The translations under genes were made by a program, and so were the position numbers. The notes under the pieces are model-generated. The model was not told where the DNA came from. It ran no database searches and saw nothing but the letters and a program-made list of their open reading frames with translations. 64,000 nucleotides of DNA from Lactarius indigo (taxonomy: Eukaryota; Basidiomycota; Agaricomycetes; Russulales; Russulaceae), in NCBI GenBank assembly GCA_025766275.1, contig JAFKAC010000115.1:62001-126000 (forward strand), given 5' to 3'. Below are positions 29,901 through 37,550 of this stretch, one piece after another; the stretch's first letter is position 1; each line of letters opens with the position of its first letter.

Positions 29901-31704
29901 CATAGATGTCGTAGTTTCGTTCGGCTTCATTGAGAGTAGATGAGTAGTAGCCGATGGGATGTCGTTTACCATCTGTTTTGCGTTGTAGGAGAACGGCTCC
30001 AGTCGCAAATCCTGATGCGTCGACCTCTAGTTCGAATTGTTGGGTGAGGTCCGGGTGTGCGAGGACAGGTTCACTAGTGACAAGGGTTTTGAGGTCTTGG
30101 AACGCTTTTTCTTCCTCAGTTCCCCAATGCCACTCAGCGTCTTTTCGGGTAAGTTTGTTAAGAGGTCGTGCTTTGGTTGCGAATCCTCGTATGAAGGGTC
30201 GGTAAAAATTGCAAAAACCCAGAAAAGAGCGGACGTCCTTAACTTTGGTTGGCGTGGGCCAGTCTTTGATGCCCGAAATTTTGACGGGATCCATGCGCGT
30301 CACCCCCTTTTCAAGGATTACCCCCAGGTAATCCATGCGCGGAGAGTGGAAAAGACATTTCTCGAGTTTGTAATACAAGTCATGCTCCGCGGACACGCGG
30401 AGAACGTCTTTAACTGCGTCGATGTGATCCGGTAAGGAGTGATTAAGCCCCGTAGCGATGCCGATATCGTCCATATAAACACGAATAGTTGTGCCACGCG
30501 CTTCATGCTTTGCGATAGTGTCCCTGAAGATGAAGTTCATCATAGTCTGGAACGTTGCCGGGGAGTTGGTCAAGCCGAAAAACATCACCGTTGGTTCAAA
30601 TAGCCCGTATCGTGTTTTGAACGCCGCTTTTTCTTCGTCTCCCTCTTTGATACGTACGTTGTTATACCCCCATCTAACGTCGAGCTTGGTGTAGATGTGG
30701 GCATTGCTGAGATCGGTAATAAGGTCGGAGATGAGGGGGAGTGGATATTGGTTGCGAATAGTGACTGCGTTGATTTTTCGGTAATCCTGGACAGGCCGCA
30801 GCTTGCCATCCTTTTTTTTGATAAAAAAGAAGGACGATGCGTATGGGGATTTAGAAGGTCGTATATACCCCTTTTTCAGCTGTTCGTCGATCCATTCACG
30901 CAATTTCTTGTCTTCTTCCTGAGTCATAGGGTATATTTTGCAATCGATGGCGTCAGCCGTCCCTGGTTTGAATTCGATGGCATGATCCCAAGGTCTGCTG
31001 GGTGGAAACCTGTCGGACGCTTCTTCGCTGAAGAGGCGTTCAAATTCGCGGTACTCAGGAGGTAACTCAGCTTTAGTAGTATATTGCTGGGCAGCAATAG
31101 CGAGGTCGGTGGCGGTGGCTCTGATCCGACATCCTTCTTCAAATTGTTGTCGCTGTTCGTCCGTGATAACACAAGAGTGTACAACTTCATAGTCGTCATT
31201 TTGGACGATGGTCGCGGCCATTATTGGTGTGGTTTTGACGTAGGGGTTGATAGATCGAATAATGATAGGGAGCATGTCTTCGTGAATAGCCGCTTGCGAC
31301 CATTTGATATGTGGGTCATAGATAGCGAGCCAGGGGTATCCTAATACGATGTCTTCGTTTCCAATGTCCGTAATAAGAAAACGAATTTCCTTATGAATGC
31401 CTTTAGTTTGGACATCGACGTCAGTATAATGAGTGATACGCCCCGATTTATTTTCTGTGTTGTCGATGTTCCATATTTTTTTTGGGATGTCGAGTGTTTT
31501 AGTCCCGAGTCCCATTCTTTTTGCGAAAGAAGGCTTCATGAAGCAGTGGGTTGCTCCGGAGTCGACTAGTGCTCGTATGTCGGCCATTGCGTAACTGGTG
31601 CGAATCGATACTGGAACTCTCATAGAACGATAGCGAGTCATGATTACACTGTTACAATTGACTGCCCTCACCCAGGCCGATGGGTTCAGGCGTCCTGAAA
31701 ACCC
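26908..31704 (-). CDS. pol: Pol polyprotein of chromovirus B1
   Basis: It is read in the -1 frame from the slippery heptamer to a TAG at 26910-26908, about 1598 codons without interruption. It shows protease ALVDSGATHCF, reverse transcriptase YMDDIGIAT, RNase H EVDASGFATGAVLLQ and integrase. The integrase has a zinc-binding YGHPGIKRT to CAEC region and catalytic acids in AVDFITKLP, SDRDPRF and GQSERTNQW. The chromodomain has DSRRFGRRRRLQYLVKWKGY. A ~430-residue extension follows, conserved in its last ~220 residues with element A (PEGFRVNRG, QASHVQVI, YGKPLYATPHL, LYRLERANI). It supplies replication and integration enzymes, presumably with chromatin targeting by the chromodomain. Confidence 0.95.
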   Translation of the reverse strand, partial: GFSGRLNPSAWVRAVNCNSVIMTRYRSMRVPVSIRTSYAMADIRALVDSGATHCFMKPSFAKRMGLGTKTLDIPKKIWNIDNTENKSGRITHYTDVDVQTKGIHKEIRFLITDIGNEDIVLGYPWLAIYDPHIKWSQAAIHEDMLPIIIRSINPYVKTTPIMAATIVQNDDYEVVHSCVITDEQRQQFEEGCRIRATATDLAIAAQQYTTKAELPPEYREFERLFSEEASDRFPPSRPWDHAIEFKPGTADAIDCKIYPMTQEEDKKLREWIDEQLKKGYIRPSKSPYASSFFFIKKKDGKLRPVQDYRKINAVTIRNQYPLPLISDLITDLSNAHIYTKLDVRWGYNNVRIKEGDEEKAAFKTRYGLFEPTVMFFGLTNSPATFQTMMNFIFRDTIAKHEARGTTIRVYMDDIGIATGLNHSLPDHIDAVKDVLRVSAEHDLYYKLEKCLFHSPRMDYLGVILEKGVTRMDPVKISGIKDWPTPTKVKDVRSFLGFCNFYRPFIRGFATKARPLNKLTRKDAEWHWGTEEEKAFQDLKTLVTSEPVLAHPDLTQQFELEVDASGFATGAVLLQRKTDGKRHPIGYYSSTLNEAERNYDIYDLELLAIVKAFRHWRPLLAGSPHKIKVFSDHLNLQYWKSPQKISRRVAREVLELSEYDFEIHHIKGTSNGRADALSRRPDYDQGENDNEGVTVLPESVFARATTLEEPRHPHWRPEILPVEMTPEHPIYEQDTAKLKPWVDAHKLKDIEGTWYKDGRRVVTGGIHDKRTIIAAHHDSPVYGHPGIKRTLQLTERHYWWPQMKSDVTDYVKGCAECQRHKVNLRPIRAPLQPIYPKPEALPFETIAVDFITKLPISRGYDSILTITDHDCTKAAVFIPCNEEITAEGTAALYVSHVFPRFGLPSRVISDRDPRFASKFMREICKILGISQNISTAYHPRTDGQSERTNQWLEQYLRFWVNERQDDWVRYLPMAEFTHNNWPNETTRESPFFLLSGFNPRADWTDRPSPIPQVSLRLDQFKQARQRAFSCMLRAQKSWVKHKDTPRFKEGDLVWLEGRHLRTHQPTAKLAAKRHGPFKVIQVMSPVNYRLELPTQWSIHDVFHIDLLTPYRETPTHGPNYQRPPPDLVDNEEEYEVEKILDSRRFGRRRRLQYLVKWKGYPDSDNQWIDKDDVFADEAVRDFKHSNPDRETHIRMAFCHDKSPSPIHFMSSTRCNDQLALLSTLVNDSSATLVNPDTTDNTATTGVAVGGRTPMQHEEDGPITSEELHQTLQRFPMPVQGTLDDDPATTQPAPPQPMYALTNPDTGEPEVFLTEDELFRLQAAVPRGETAQRHGEVRTRMEGDGGAVAAGATAYRRLPTTDDEGAEGVLDEDEDEDELRDHYPIRHAFLNHEFYAEDPAATPYLVDAAGGPLHRGRVAVAQAARYTPMGERDPATRVIVPEGFRVNRGPDYIPFPIKLPNGPTVQASHVQVIRGGDPFVLGLAPGSGFLYGKPLYATPHLPKNNRAFIPHEEYFMLRDRHPTDLLLMRIGDVTLTQELRRFRQFAFAEDQLEKRIRQLQMEREMVTADKKDSLYRLERANILARMEDEAERMRQESVAD
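27261..28112 (-). CDS. Overlapping +1-frame ORF inside pol extension (B1)
   Basis: An ATG-started ORF of 283 codons lies in the +1 frame relative to pol, at the place equivalent to 5831-6550 in element A. Its first half is Pro/Thr/Ser-rich. A second in-frame ATG in strong context begins MEKYEQEWKETAARWQREQL, a charged helical stretch conserved with the A ORF while the pol frame there is not. Its C-terminal LKGSG-PITF motif is also shared with A, but there the pol frame is conserved too, so that part is weaker evidence. No known domain recognised. Confidence 0.5.
   Translation of the reverse strand: MISPHLPFTSCPLLDAMTSSHSSLPLSTTPPPRLLTPTPPTTPQPLELQLEAVPPCSMRKTALSLVKNCTRHCNDSLCPYRELSTTIQQQLNQHLRNQCTPSRTPIPVSPKSSSPKTSSFGFKQLSRAVKPPNAMEKYEQEWKETAARWQREQLHIAACRRRMMKERREYWTKMRMRTNLETITPSGTHSLTMNSTLKIQPPLPTSSMQRGGLYTEDESPWHKRLVIHQWANETQQPGSSSLKGSGSIEDPITFRSRSNSPTDQRYKPPTYRLSEEETPSYSD
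31664..31704 (-). other. -1 frameshift signal of B1
   Basis: GGGTTTT on the minus strand occupies 31704-31698, in phase with gag codons. A 6-nt spacer and a hairpin (31691-31664) identical to that in element A follow. The shifted frame is pol. Confidence 0.8.
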
Positions 31705-33647
31705 TCCTTTTTCCACAACTGTTGGAGGATAATGTCCTTCACTTCGTCTGATTCTCCTGCTACTCCGTTAAGCCAGTCACTGGCGCGCTGTTGAGGGGGT
31801 GCTTCTTGAACCGCCCTGGTAGCGACCTCTGGTTCTTGTTGATAATAGTCGGTATCGACATACCGACTGGTCGATGCTTGAGGCGGGTATTCTCCTTTTG
31901 GTTGTCTACAATCGCGGGCCATGTGTCCGTCCTTCCTACAATTGTAACAAATGACTGGCCTTGGATTGTTACGCCCCCCCCCTCTTTGGAGGAATCCTCC
32001 CCTCGGTCGGTATGGGGGACGCGGAGCGAGTATATCTTCCGCTCCTGCGAGTCGCCCTCGAATTCGATCGGCAGAGGTGTCCATGGCGTTTGGGTCTCGT
32101 AAATTTCTGGGTTGCCATGAACTCCTTGGTGGCCCCTGCCACTGTCGTTGTTGTCGTTGCCTCCCTTGTCCTTGTCCAGGGGGAACCCCCTTGTTCAACA
32201 CTGCTTTGAGGTGTAAGTATTGCTGTTGACGAGTAGTGGCTGCTTCTTTCCACTCGCGGTAGTTGCGAGGGTTGTCGAGGGTATAGACCTTTTCATATAG
32301 GTCTTTTGGTAATCCGCTCGCAAATAGATCAAGCGTTTGCGGATCGTCGAGCCTGTATTGAGCGCGGCGTATTAACTGTTCGAATTGAGTGCAGTACTCA
32401 TCTAGATTACCCCCGATCATTTTTACTCCCTTTTTGAGTTCGTACTGCGCTTGTTCTTGTTCCATGGTGTTGCGGAATCGCTGCATAAAACTGCGCGTGA
32501 TTTCGTTCCATAGTCCTTCACTAGTACGGGGTATCCCAGCTTGTATCTGGCCGTTGAGCCAGGTGAGCATGGCCAATACCCATTCGCTAACGTTAACGCC
32601 CTTGATATATGAAAGGAAAAGTAGGGCGCGTCGATATGGAGTCGCCATGATGCCTTCGTCGGCATTCATGCCCCAGTAGACATGCCATTGTGTGAGGAAT
32701 GCTTCAACTTTTGCGCGTTCCCCGTCGAACACTGTGGGTGCTTCACCAGCCAATTTGTTACTTGGAGGGGGAACGATGGGACCTACACCTGGCAACCCTC
32801 CTCCCGGAGGTCCTCCTCCTGGTGGTCCGCCTGGGAATCCTCCAGGAAATCCTCCAAATCCGGGCCCCCGAGATGGAGGTCCTCCTCCTCCTCTTGGTAG
32901 GTCATTAGGAGGTCCACCTCCTCCACTGGGAGGGTCGGCAACATCGGGTCCGATTGCTCGGTGGATTGCTACATCGTCGTCGGTCATTCGATGACCAGTA
33001 TATGGGTTGATAGGTGCCAGATTAGCTCGTGATTCTTCGGTGATACGTCTTTGTTCTTCCAGGGCTATTTGATCCCTTGCTTCCGTTGTAAGCTGCAGCT
33101 CTTCTTGCGTAATGGTGGCAGTTGCCATGGCGACTGCTGGGCTGTGAATGTGAATTACTTCTGGTTCGGGTTGGTGGATGGTGAGGGACTCAGTTTGCCG
33201 TATAATATGGTCGCCAACTGCTCCTAAACTGGCTTCTTCCGCTGGCGTCGTCCCTCTACTTGGTGATTGACTTTCGGAGGTTTCTTCTCTGCTTATTCCT
33301 TCGTCTGTGTGTTCTCGTGTTTGTCCGTCAATAGGACCGTAGTCTGCACGACTGTTAAGTTCTCGCGCGTCGACGTCGCAATTGTAGTTTCTTCCTGCTG
33401 GTCTCACGATATCCCAGCGATGGTCTATGGGGTTCCAAGTAACTTCGGTCCAACAAAGGTGCTCGAAATTGAACTCAACGGGTCGGAAACGGTTAGGACC
33501 GTTAAATTCTACGAAGTATCCTGTGTCTTCTCCTCGTTCTCTCCACTGAGCTGCTCCTAGGAATCTTGTTGGGACGTTGCGGTCTCCTCGTCGTTCAATG
33601 TGGTAGGGACGGAAAGACGTCCACTGGTCTCTGGTCGAGTACGCCAC
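31686..33647 (-). CDS. gag: Gag of chromovirus B1, apparent GUG start
   Basis: About 653 residues from the GTG at 33647-33645, which aligns with the GTG used for element A (both GTG GCG with A at -3). The reading frame is open further upstream into the LTR but has no ATG; the first ATG in any frame is internal, at the MATATI position (codon 174). The N-terminal ~110 residues are conserved with A (TRDQWTSFRPYHIERRGD and onward). A Pro/Gly-rich segment, a capsid-like region and one zinc knuckle CYNCRKDGHMARDC follow. It ends with TGA 19 nt upstream of which lies the slippery site. Confidence 0.88.
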   Translation of the reverse strand: MAYSTRDQWTSFRPYHIERRGDRNVPTRFLGAAQWRERGEDTGYFVEFNGPNRFRPVEFNFEHLCWTEVTWNPIDHRWDIVRPAGRNYNCDVDARELNSRADYGPIDGQTREHTDEGISREETSESQSPSRGTTPAEEASLGAVGDHIIRQTESLTIHQPEPEVIHIHSPAVAMATATITQEELQLTTEARDQIALEEQRRITEESRANLAPINPYTGHRMTDDDVAIHRAIGPDVADPPSGGGGPPNDLPRGGGGPPSRGPGFGGFPGGFPGGPPGGGPPGGGLPGVGPIVPPPSNKLAGEAPTVFDGERAKVEAFLTQWHVYWGMNADEGIMATPYRRALLFLSYIKGVNVSEWVLAMLTWLNGQIQAGIPRTSEGLWNEITRSFMQRFRNTMEQEQAQYELKKGVKMIGGNLDEYCTQFEQLIRRAQYRLDDPQTLDLFASGLPKDLYEKVYTLDNPRNYREWKEAATTRQQQYLHLKAVLNKGVPPGQGQGRQRQQRQWQGPPRSSWQPRNLRDPNAMDTSADRIRGRLAGAEDILAPRPPYRPRGGFLQRGGGRNNPRPVICYNCRKDGHMARDCRQPKGEYPPQASTSRYVDTDYYQQEPEVATRAVQEAPPQQRASDWLNGVAGESDEVKDIILQQLWKKEGFQDA

Positions 33648-33654
33648 GATGAAG

Positions 33655-33665
33655 ATCTTGGTCTT
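33655..33665 (-). promoter_or_regulatory. Self-primer binding site of B1
   Basis: On the minus strand AAGACCAAGAT follows the 5' LTR after 2 nt (TT). It is complementary to ATCTTGGTCTT in the LTR (minus strand 33909-33899), the presumed mRNA 5' end. Confidence 0.8.
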
Positions 33666-33667
33666 AA

Positions 33668-34177
33668 TGTTACGCTCCACCGGCGTCAGTCCGACTTGGA
33701 CTTGGGAAAGGCGTAATCGACTTAGCGAAGTAAAGGCGAATGGGGATCACGTGTCAACCCAACGCAAGCTGAACAGGGGTCCACCGACGCACACTGCAGC
33801 GAAAGATGAAAGATGAGTATCCCTTGGTGGATACAAGTGGAAGCACACTTAGTCCGAGACTAAGGCAAGCGGGAGATGAGTCAAGTGGTGGATTGAAGAA
33901 GACCAAGATGGGGACTCTTGGTCTTCCGAGTCGACTATTTATACAGATACGCGCGGGCTTTAAAGCGCCGCTGGAACAGTAGGTAACCAATAGCGTAACT
34001 AGCTCGAACCCTAGTACAGCTATCCTAGGAATGAGTCATACATGAGTCACAATCACATGCGAACTACTATGCTGACTGATACGATGTAAGAGTCCATGAC
34101 TAATATACTGATACCGGACCGTAGTCATAACCGGTCATGAGTCGTGTGTAATGAGTCGCTAAGTCCGTACCGTGACA
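33668..34177 (-). repeat. 5' LTR of B1, 510 bp, with promoter
   Basis: A canonical TATA box TATAAATAG (minus strand 33943-33935) lies 34 nt upstream of ATCTTGGTCTT (33909-33899), so the transcript is predicted to begin with the self-primer. The LTR ends are TG and CA. Confidence 0.93.
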
Positions 34178-36797
34178 ACCGGGCAAAAGGTGCGTCGTCC
34201 GGTCGCTGTCTCTTCGTCAGGGCCTGACTCAATTTCGACGATCGGACCAGTTTTACGAATCATCGAAGCGGCAGGGATTCGGATTGTAAGTTTCTTGTTC
34301 TCTTTTTCTTTTGTTTCCGCGACCTGAACCTCACCATCCCGAGCAGGACTGCGAGCCCGTGGACTGGGACAACCGCCAGCAAGTGTGGGCCCACCCACGT
34401 TATCGTTATCCCCTACGCCCGCGGCACGACGCAAAGGGATTTCCGACGACACAAAGCGGCTGCTTATAGATGCGTCAGCATCTGGCTTTTCTCCCGCACC
34501 CGTGAGTGAACGCGCAGGAACCGCCGGCGATTCGGGGCGACCACATGCAAGTGGTCCACTCGCGCTTCCTCCTGTGCCCGTGATTGAGTGTGCAACGGTG
34601 TTCAGCAGCGCGAGGCGGGCGTCGGTAAGTATTGGCCCACTCAAATTCTCCTCCATGTCCATGTCTGATTGGGCATATCTTTCTAGCAACTCAGGGCGGA
34701 CGACGACAAGTGTCGACTTACCAGGGTTTCTTCCCATGCTCAAGATCGATCGTGCAAGGCTTTCCAGCACTGTTAGGTGAGTGACAGCAAGTGTCAGCAC
34801 GCCTGCATTCCCTCCCACATCTGTATCTGGGTGCGCACATTATTCAGCAGTTCGGGGTGAGCGACGGCAAGTGTCAACTCACCTTGGTACCTTCCCACAT
34901 CCGAATGTGCAAGGCTTTCCAGGATGGCCAGGCGAGCGACGGCAAGTGTCGGCTCACCCACTTTCCCTCCCATACCCTCAACCGAACAAGCAAGGTTCTC
35001 CGGTGATCTAGGGCAACTGCTCACGTTCTGAATGGCTTGGCTACCCTCTAGGTTTCGGCTGCTTTGGCTTAGGGCGGGAATGCGAAGCTTGATGGAATTA
35101 GGGCCTCCACTGGTCAGTGCTATGTTCGCGTTCTCACTCTGTACATCTCGCTCATGGATCTCCCCGGGAACACTTCCTTCACAGTCGTTTGGATCCACGC
35201 GGCCGTAGGATTTGAAGGTGAGGTCAATGAATGGGTATTCGCGTGCAGCCTGATGGCCATTATATGGTGAAGTGGGTAGGTTTCCTTTAAGTCGCCTTTT
35301 GATTGCTTCACGCTGATGCCACCAACAGAGTTGGTGTTTTGCCTCTGGCCAAACGCGTCGACTTGCACCAATTTCGGCCATGTCTTTGTCTGTGTGGACA
35401 AACTTCGGGAACACACCATATTCATCGCGCAAGGTTGTTGCCCAAGCCTCTAGTGCCCTGGTACGTTTTTGGTCTTCTACTGAGGTTGCCATTGTCAAGA
35501 GACAATATGACAGTGGGAAACCAGCATTGTCGTACTCTCCGAGGATGGTATACAGCTCGAGGTGTTTAGAGTTCGTATTGTCTAATTTTTGTTAGCGCAT
35601 CCATATCTGACGCTGATGTGTTTCTTACAGGTAGCATCCATTCCAATCTCGACAATTGTTCCGCGAAGTGGCATCATTATCTTCGTCATCACCCATGCGA
35701 CTTGCTCGACACCTTCCATTGCTGGAAGATTAAGGATGGCCGCGTCGTCTTTGAGCTCTTCTAGAAGGGTTCTTACTGAAGGTAACTGCTGTGTACCTCG
35801 TTTCCAGAGTGTCTCACTCATTGTTGTCCAGGCCGCGTGAACCTGATTAGTGGTTATTGATGGGTACGTGAATTGAACCTTTTTTGAGATTTCATTTGGG
35901 CATGACCACTCTATATTTTCTCGTATCAGTGCTGCAGCTTCGGGGGGTAGTGCGACATCATAGTATGGTGTGTGCCCCATGTGGTGTTCGAGCCAGATGG
36001 TAATTGTGCGTGTATTTTCTTCGCTTTTTGGATTTGTGCGGCATGATATATTTAACTTGCTTTTGCAGCTGTAGCGGTGCATGCCCACAGTGTCTCTGTG
36101 TTTTGCTCCTTCCTTCTGACTCGGTTGGGCCACTTGCTTTCCGTGTTCATCCTGGCAACACCAGTGTCGCGTTTTATGGCCATTTTTCAGTGATTGGTTG
36201 TCTTTGACCCTATTCGGGTATGTTATTCCTTTTATTTTAGCATTCGGAAGTTCTCTTACGTGAAGCGGTAGCCAGTGGCCTTCCAGATCTCATATGCGGT
36301 TGCTTGAACTTGGGCCCTATCGGAAATCAATGGATCTGCGGGTAAGTCACAACTTCCATGAAAGAAAATCTGCTCAGTTGATTTGAATACGCTTTTTAGC
36401 TTCTTCAAGATTGCATTCTTGTCCTTAAACTGGACAGGGATATTTTCCTAGGTAATTTGACGGGTAAGAGTCCTTTTAAAAACACAGATAAGTTTCCACT
36501 CACTTTACTTGGCTCCGTATCGCTTCCGACATAGATGTATTCAATGGGGTTATTGCTGCTTGGAGCTACAGCCGGTGGGCGGTGTGAACCTTCATCTGCT
36601 TTCTCTCGTTTCCGCTTCTTTTGCATGCTAAGTTTGCTGATGCTTCGGCATTTCTCACAGGTCTTGTATTGGTAGCCAACTGGAAGAGCAGCCTTGCACT
36701 TTGATTGGGTACACTGGCTCTCGGGCAGGGGGGCGAAGTCGTCATTTGAGGTGGGGGCCATTTGGGGAATCGGGGATTCAAATCGCGTTGCGTACAT
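34178..36797 (-). pseudogene. MULE transposase, N-terminal and central part (5' of B1 insertion)
   Basis: This is the minus-strand gene beginning MYATRFESPIPQMAPTSNDD at 36797, followed by a CX2C-like segment (CEKCRS) and a Lys/Arg-rich stretch. After introns come a block with QKEGAKHRDTVGMHRYSC and WLEHHMGHTPYYD, the first catalytic Asp in EIGMDATC (about 35625), and LSYCLLT. The second catalytic region KFVHTDKDMAEIGASRR lies near 35370, with KHQLCWWHQREAIKRRL after it. A degenerate repeat region then continues to the insertion point at 34177. Together with 25191-26360 it makes a MULE transposase with at least two introns. It is disrupted by B1 and so not functional as one gene. Confidence 0.85.
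34400..35030 (-). repeat. Degenerate ~80-bp repeats within the MULE transposase region
   Basis: On the minus strand about six imperfect units start with a (G/C)TGA-CACTTGC-GTC-CTC core near 34940, 34876, 34798, 34720 and further left. The translated units read ELTLAVAHPELLNNV, VLTLAVTHLTVLESLARS, STLVVVRPELLERYAQS and PILTDARLALLNTVAHS. Several unit starts look like splice donors (GTGAGT, GTAAGT), so they could be repeated intron-bearing modules. Confidence 0.6.
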
Positions 36798-36950
36798 TGT
36801 GTACTACTTTTCATGCACCTGGTCACGTGACTTAATTACGTAATTAATTTCCCAAAATGTTATATGGTAAGTTAAGGTCCGAGTTTGTGCGTGCGATGAG
36901 TCACGTGATGTCATGTGACGTGTTAGGGGGGGGGGTGAGCTGGGACAGCT
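36714..36950 (+). repeat. Right terminal inverted repeat of the MULE
   Basis: It is the partner of 23024-23258 and includes the transposase start region (start codon at 36797). It ends GGACAGCT, followed by the duplication GTACTGCCA at 36951-36959. Confidence 0.88.
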
Positions 36951-36959
36951 GTACTGCCA

Positions 36960-37550
36960 CTTGATGACTCGGAGGCGATCCCACTTTGACGCCAGCCCTG
37001 TCTGTTACTAATAATCTAATAATATCTGACCGGATGATCCCATTGTTATTGATGAGCGTCCTGCTGTATACAGCGGGGTATACAGTAAATGTGGAAGTCT
37101 GCCGGCGGTCAATGGAGCGTGGGTGGGGAGATGGCATTAAAGAGTGATTTCATTTGGCAGAGAACGCCGAATTTCACAGAAAATACAGTACACTACATGG
37201 TACTAAGACATGACACGAGATCGAGCGCATGCCAACCGTGATATGTTTCATACAAAATGTAGTGGTCGCGCTACGACCGGTCTTAGTCCTGGCCTGTATC
37301 CCGGTAATACTATAAATGGGTTTTACAGTACTATAAAAAATATCTAACCGGCCGGAGGGTGCGAAGTGCCGATCGACCACGTTCTAATCGATCATCGCTG
37401 GCACCGCTTCCTACTACTTGTGCAAGCGCCATGACAGAAGCCTTTATCAACGGCGCGACGAGTCAAGACGTTGAACACTCCCATCGTCCACCTTTTCTCC
37501 CCTTCCATTGGCGTCGATTCTTGTTCTCTCTTTCTTGACCTTTATCTGCC
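36960..37550. other. Intergenic before DUF6534 copy 4
   Basis: No gene seen. The last ~200 bp resemble sequence just upstream of the other copies (a GTGCCGATCGACCACG-like stretch, then the pyrimidine-rich run ending at the start codon). The upstream block itself is largely absent here. Confidence 0.45.

Larger units (their letters stand above)
26366..34177 (-). mobile_element. Ty3/Gypsy chromovirus B1, complete, nested in the MULE
   Basis: A full 7812-bp element on the minus strand: 5' LTR 33668-34177, self-primer site 33655-33665, gag 33647-31686, pol 31704-26908, polypurine tract 26888-26876 and 3' LTR 26875-26366, with TSD ACCGG on both sides. The two 510-bp LTRs read as identical and both ORFs are open, so insertion is recent and activity is plausible. 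B2 (57061 onward) is colinear with it: every B1 coordinate x matches B2 coordinate 91238 - x throughout the window. Confidence 0.96.
23024..36950 (-). mobile_element. MULE (Mutator-like) DNA transposon, interrupted by B1
   Basis: Terminal inverted repeats are 23024-23258 and 36714-36950 (about 235 bp), starting AGC(A/T)GTCC and followed by CTCACCCC and TAACACGTCACATGACATCA. They are flanked by the 9-bp duplication GTACTGCCA. The transposase runs on the minus strand from 36797 to 25191 and is split by the retrotransposon at 26366-34177. Without the 7.8-kb insertion the element is about 6.1 kb. The 1.9 kb between transposase stop and left terminus holds two tandem-repeat arrays. It sits between DUF6534 copies 3 and 4. 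Confidence 0.9.
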
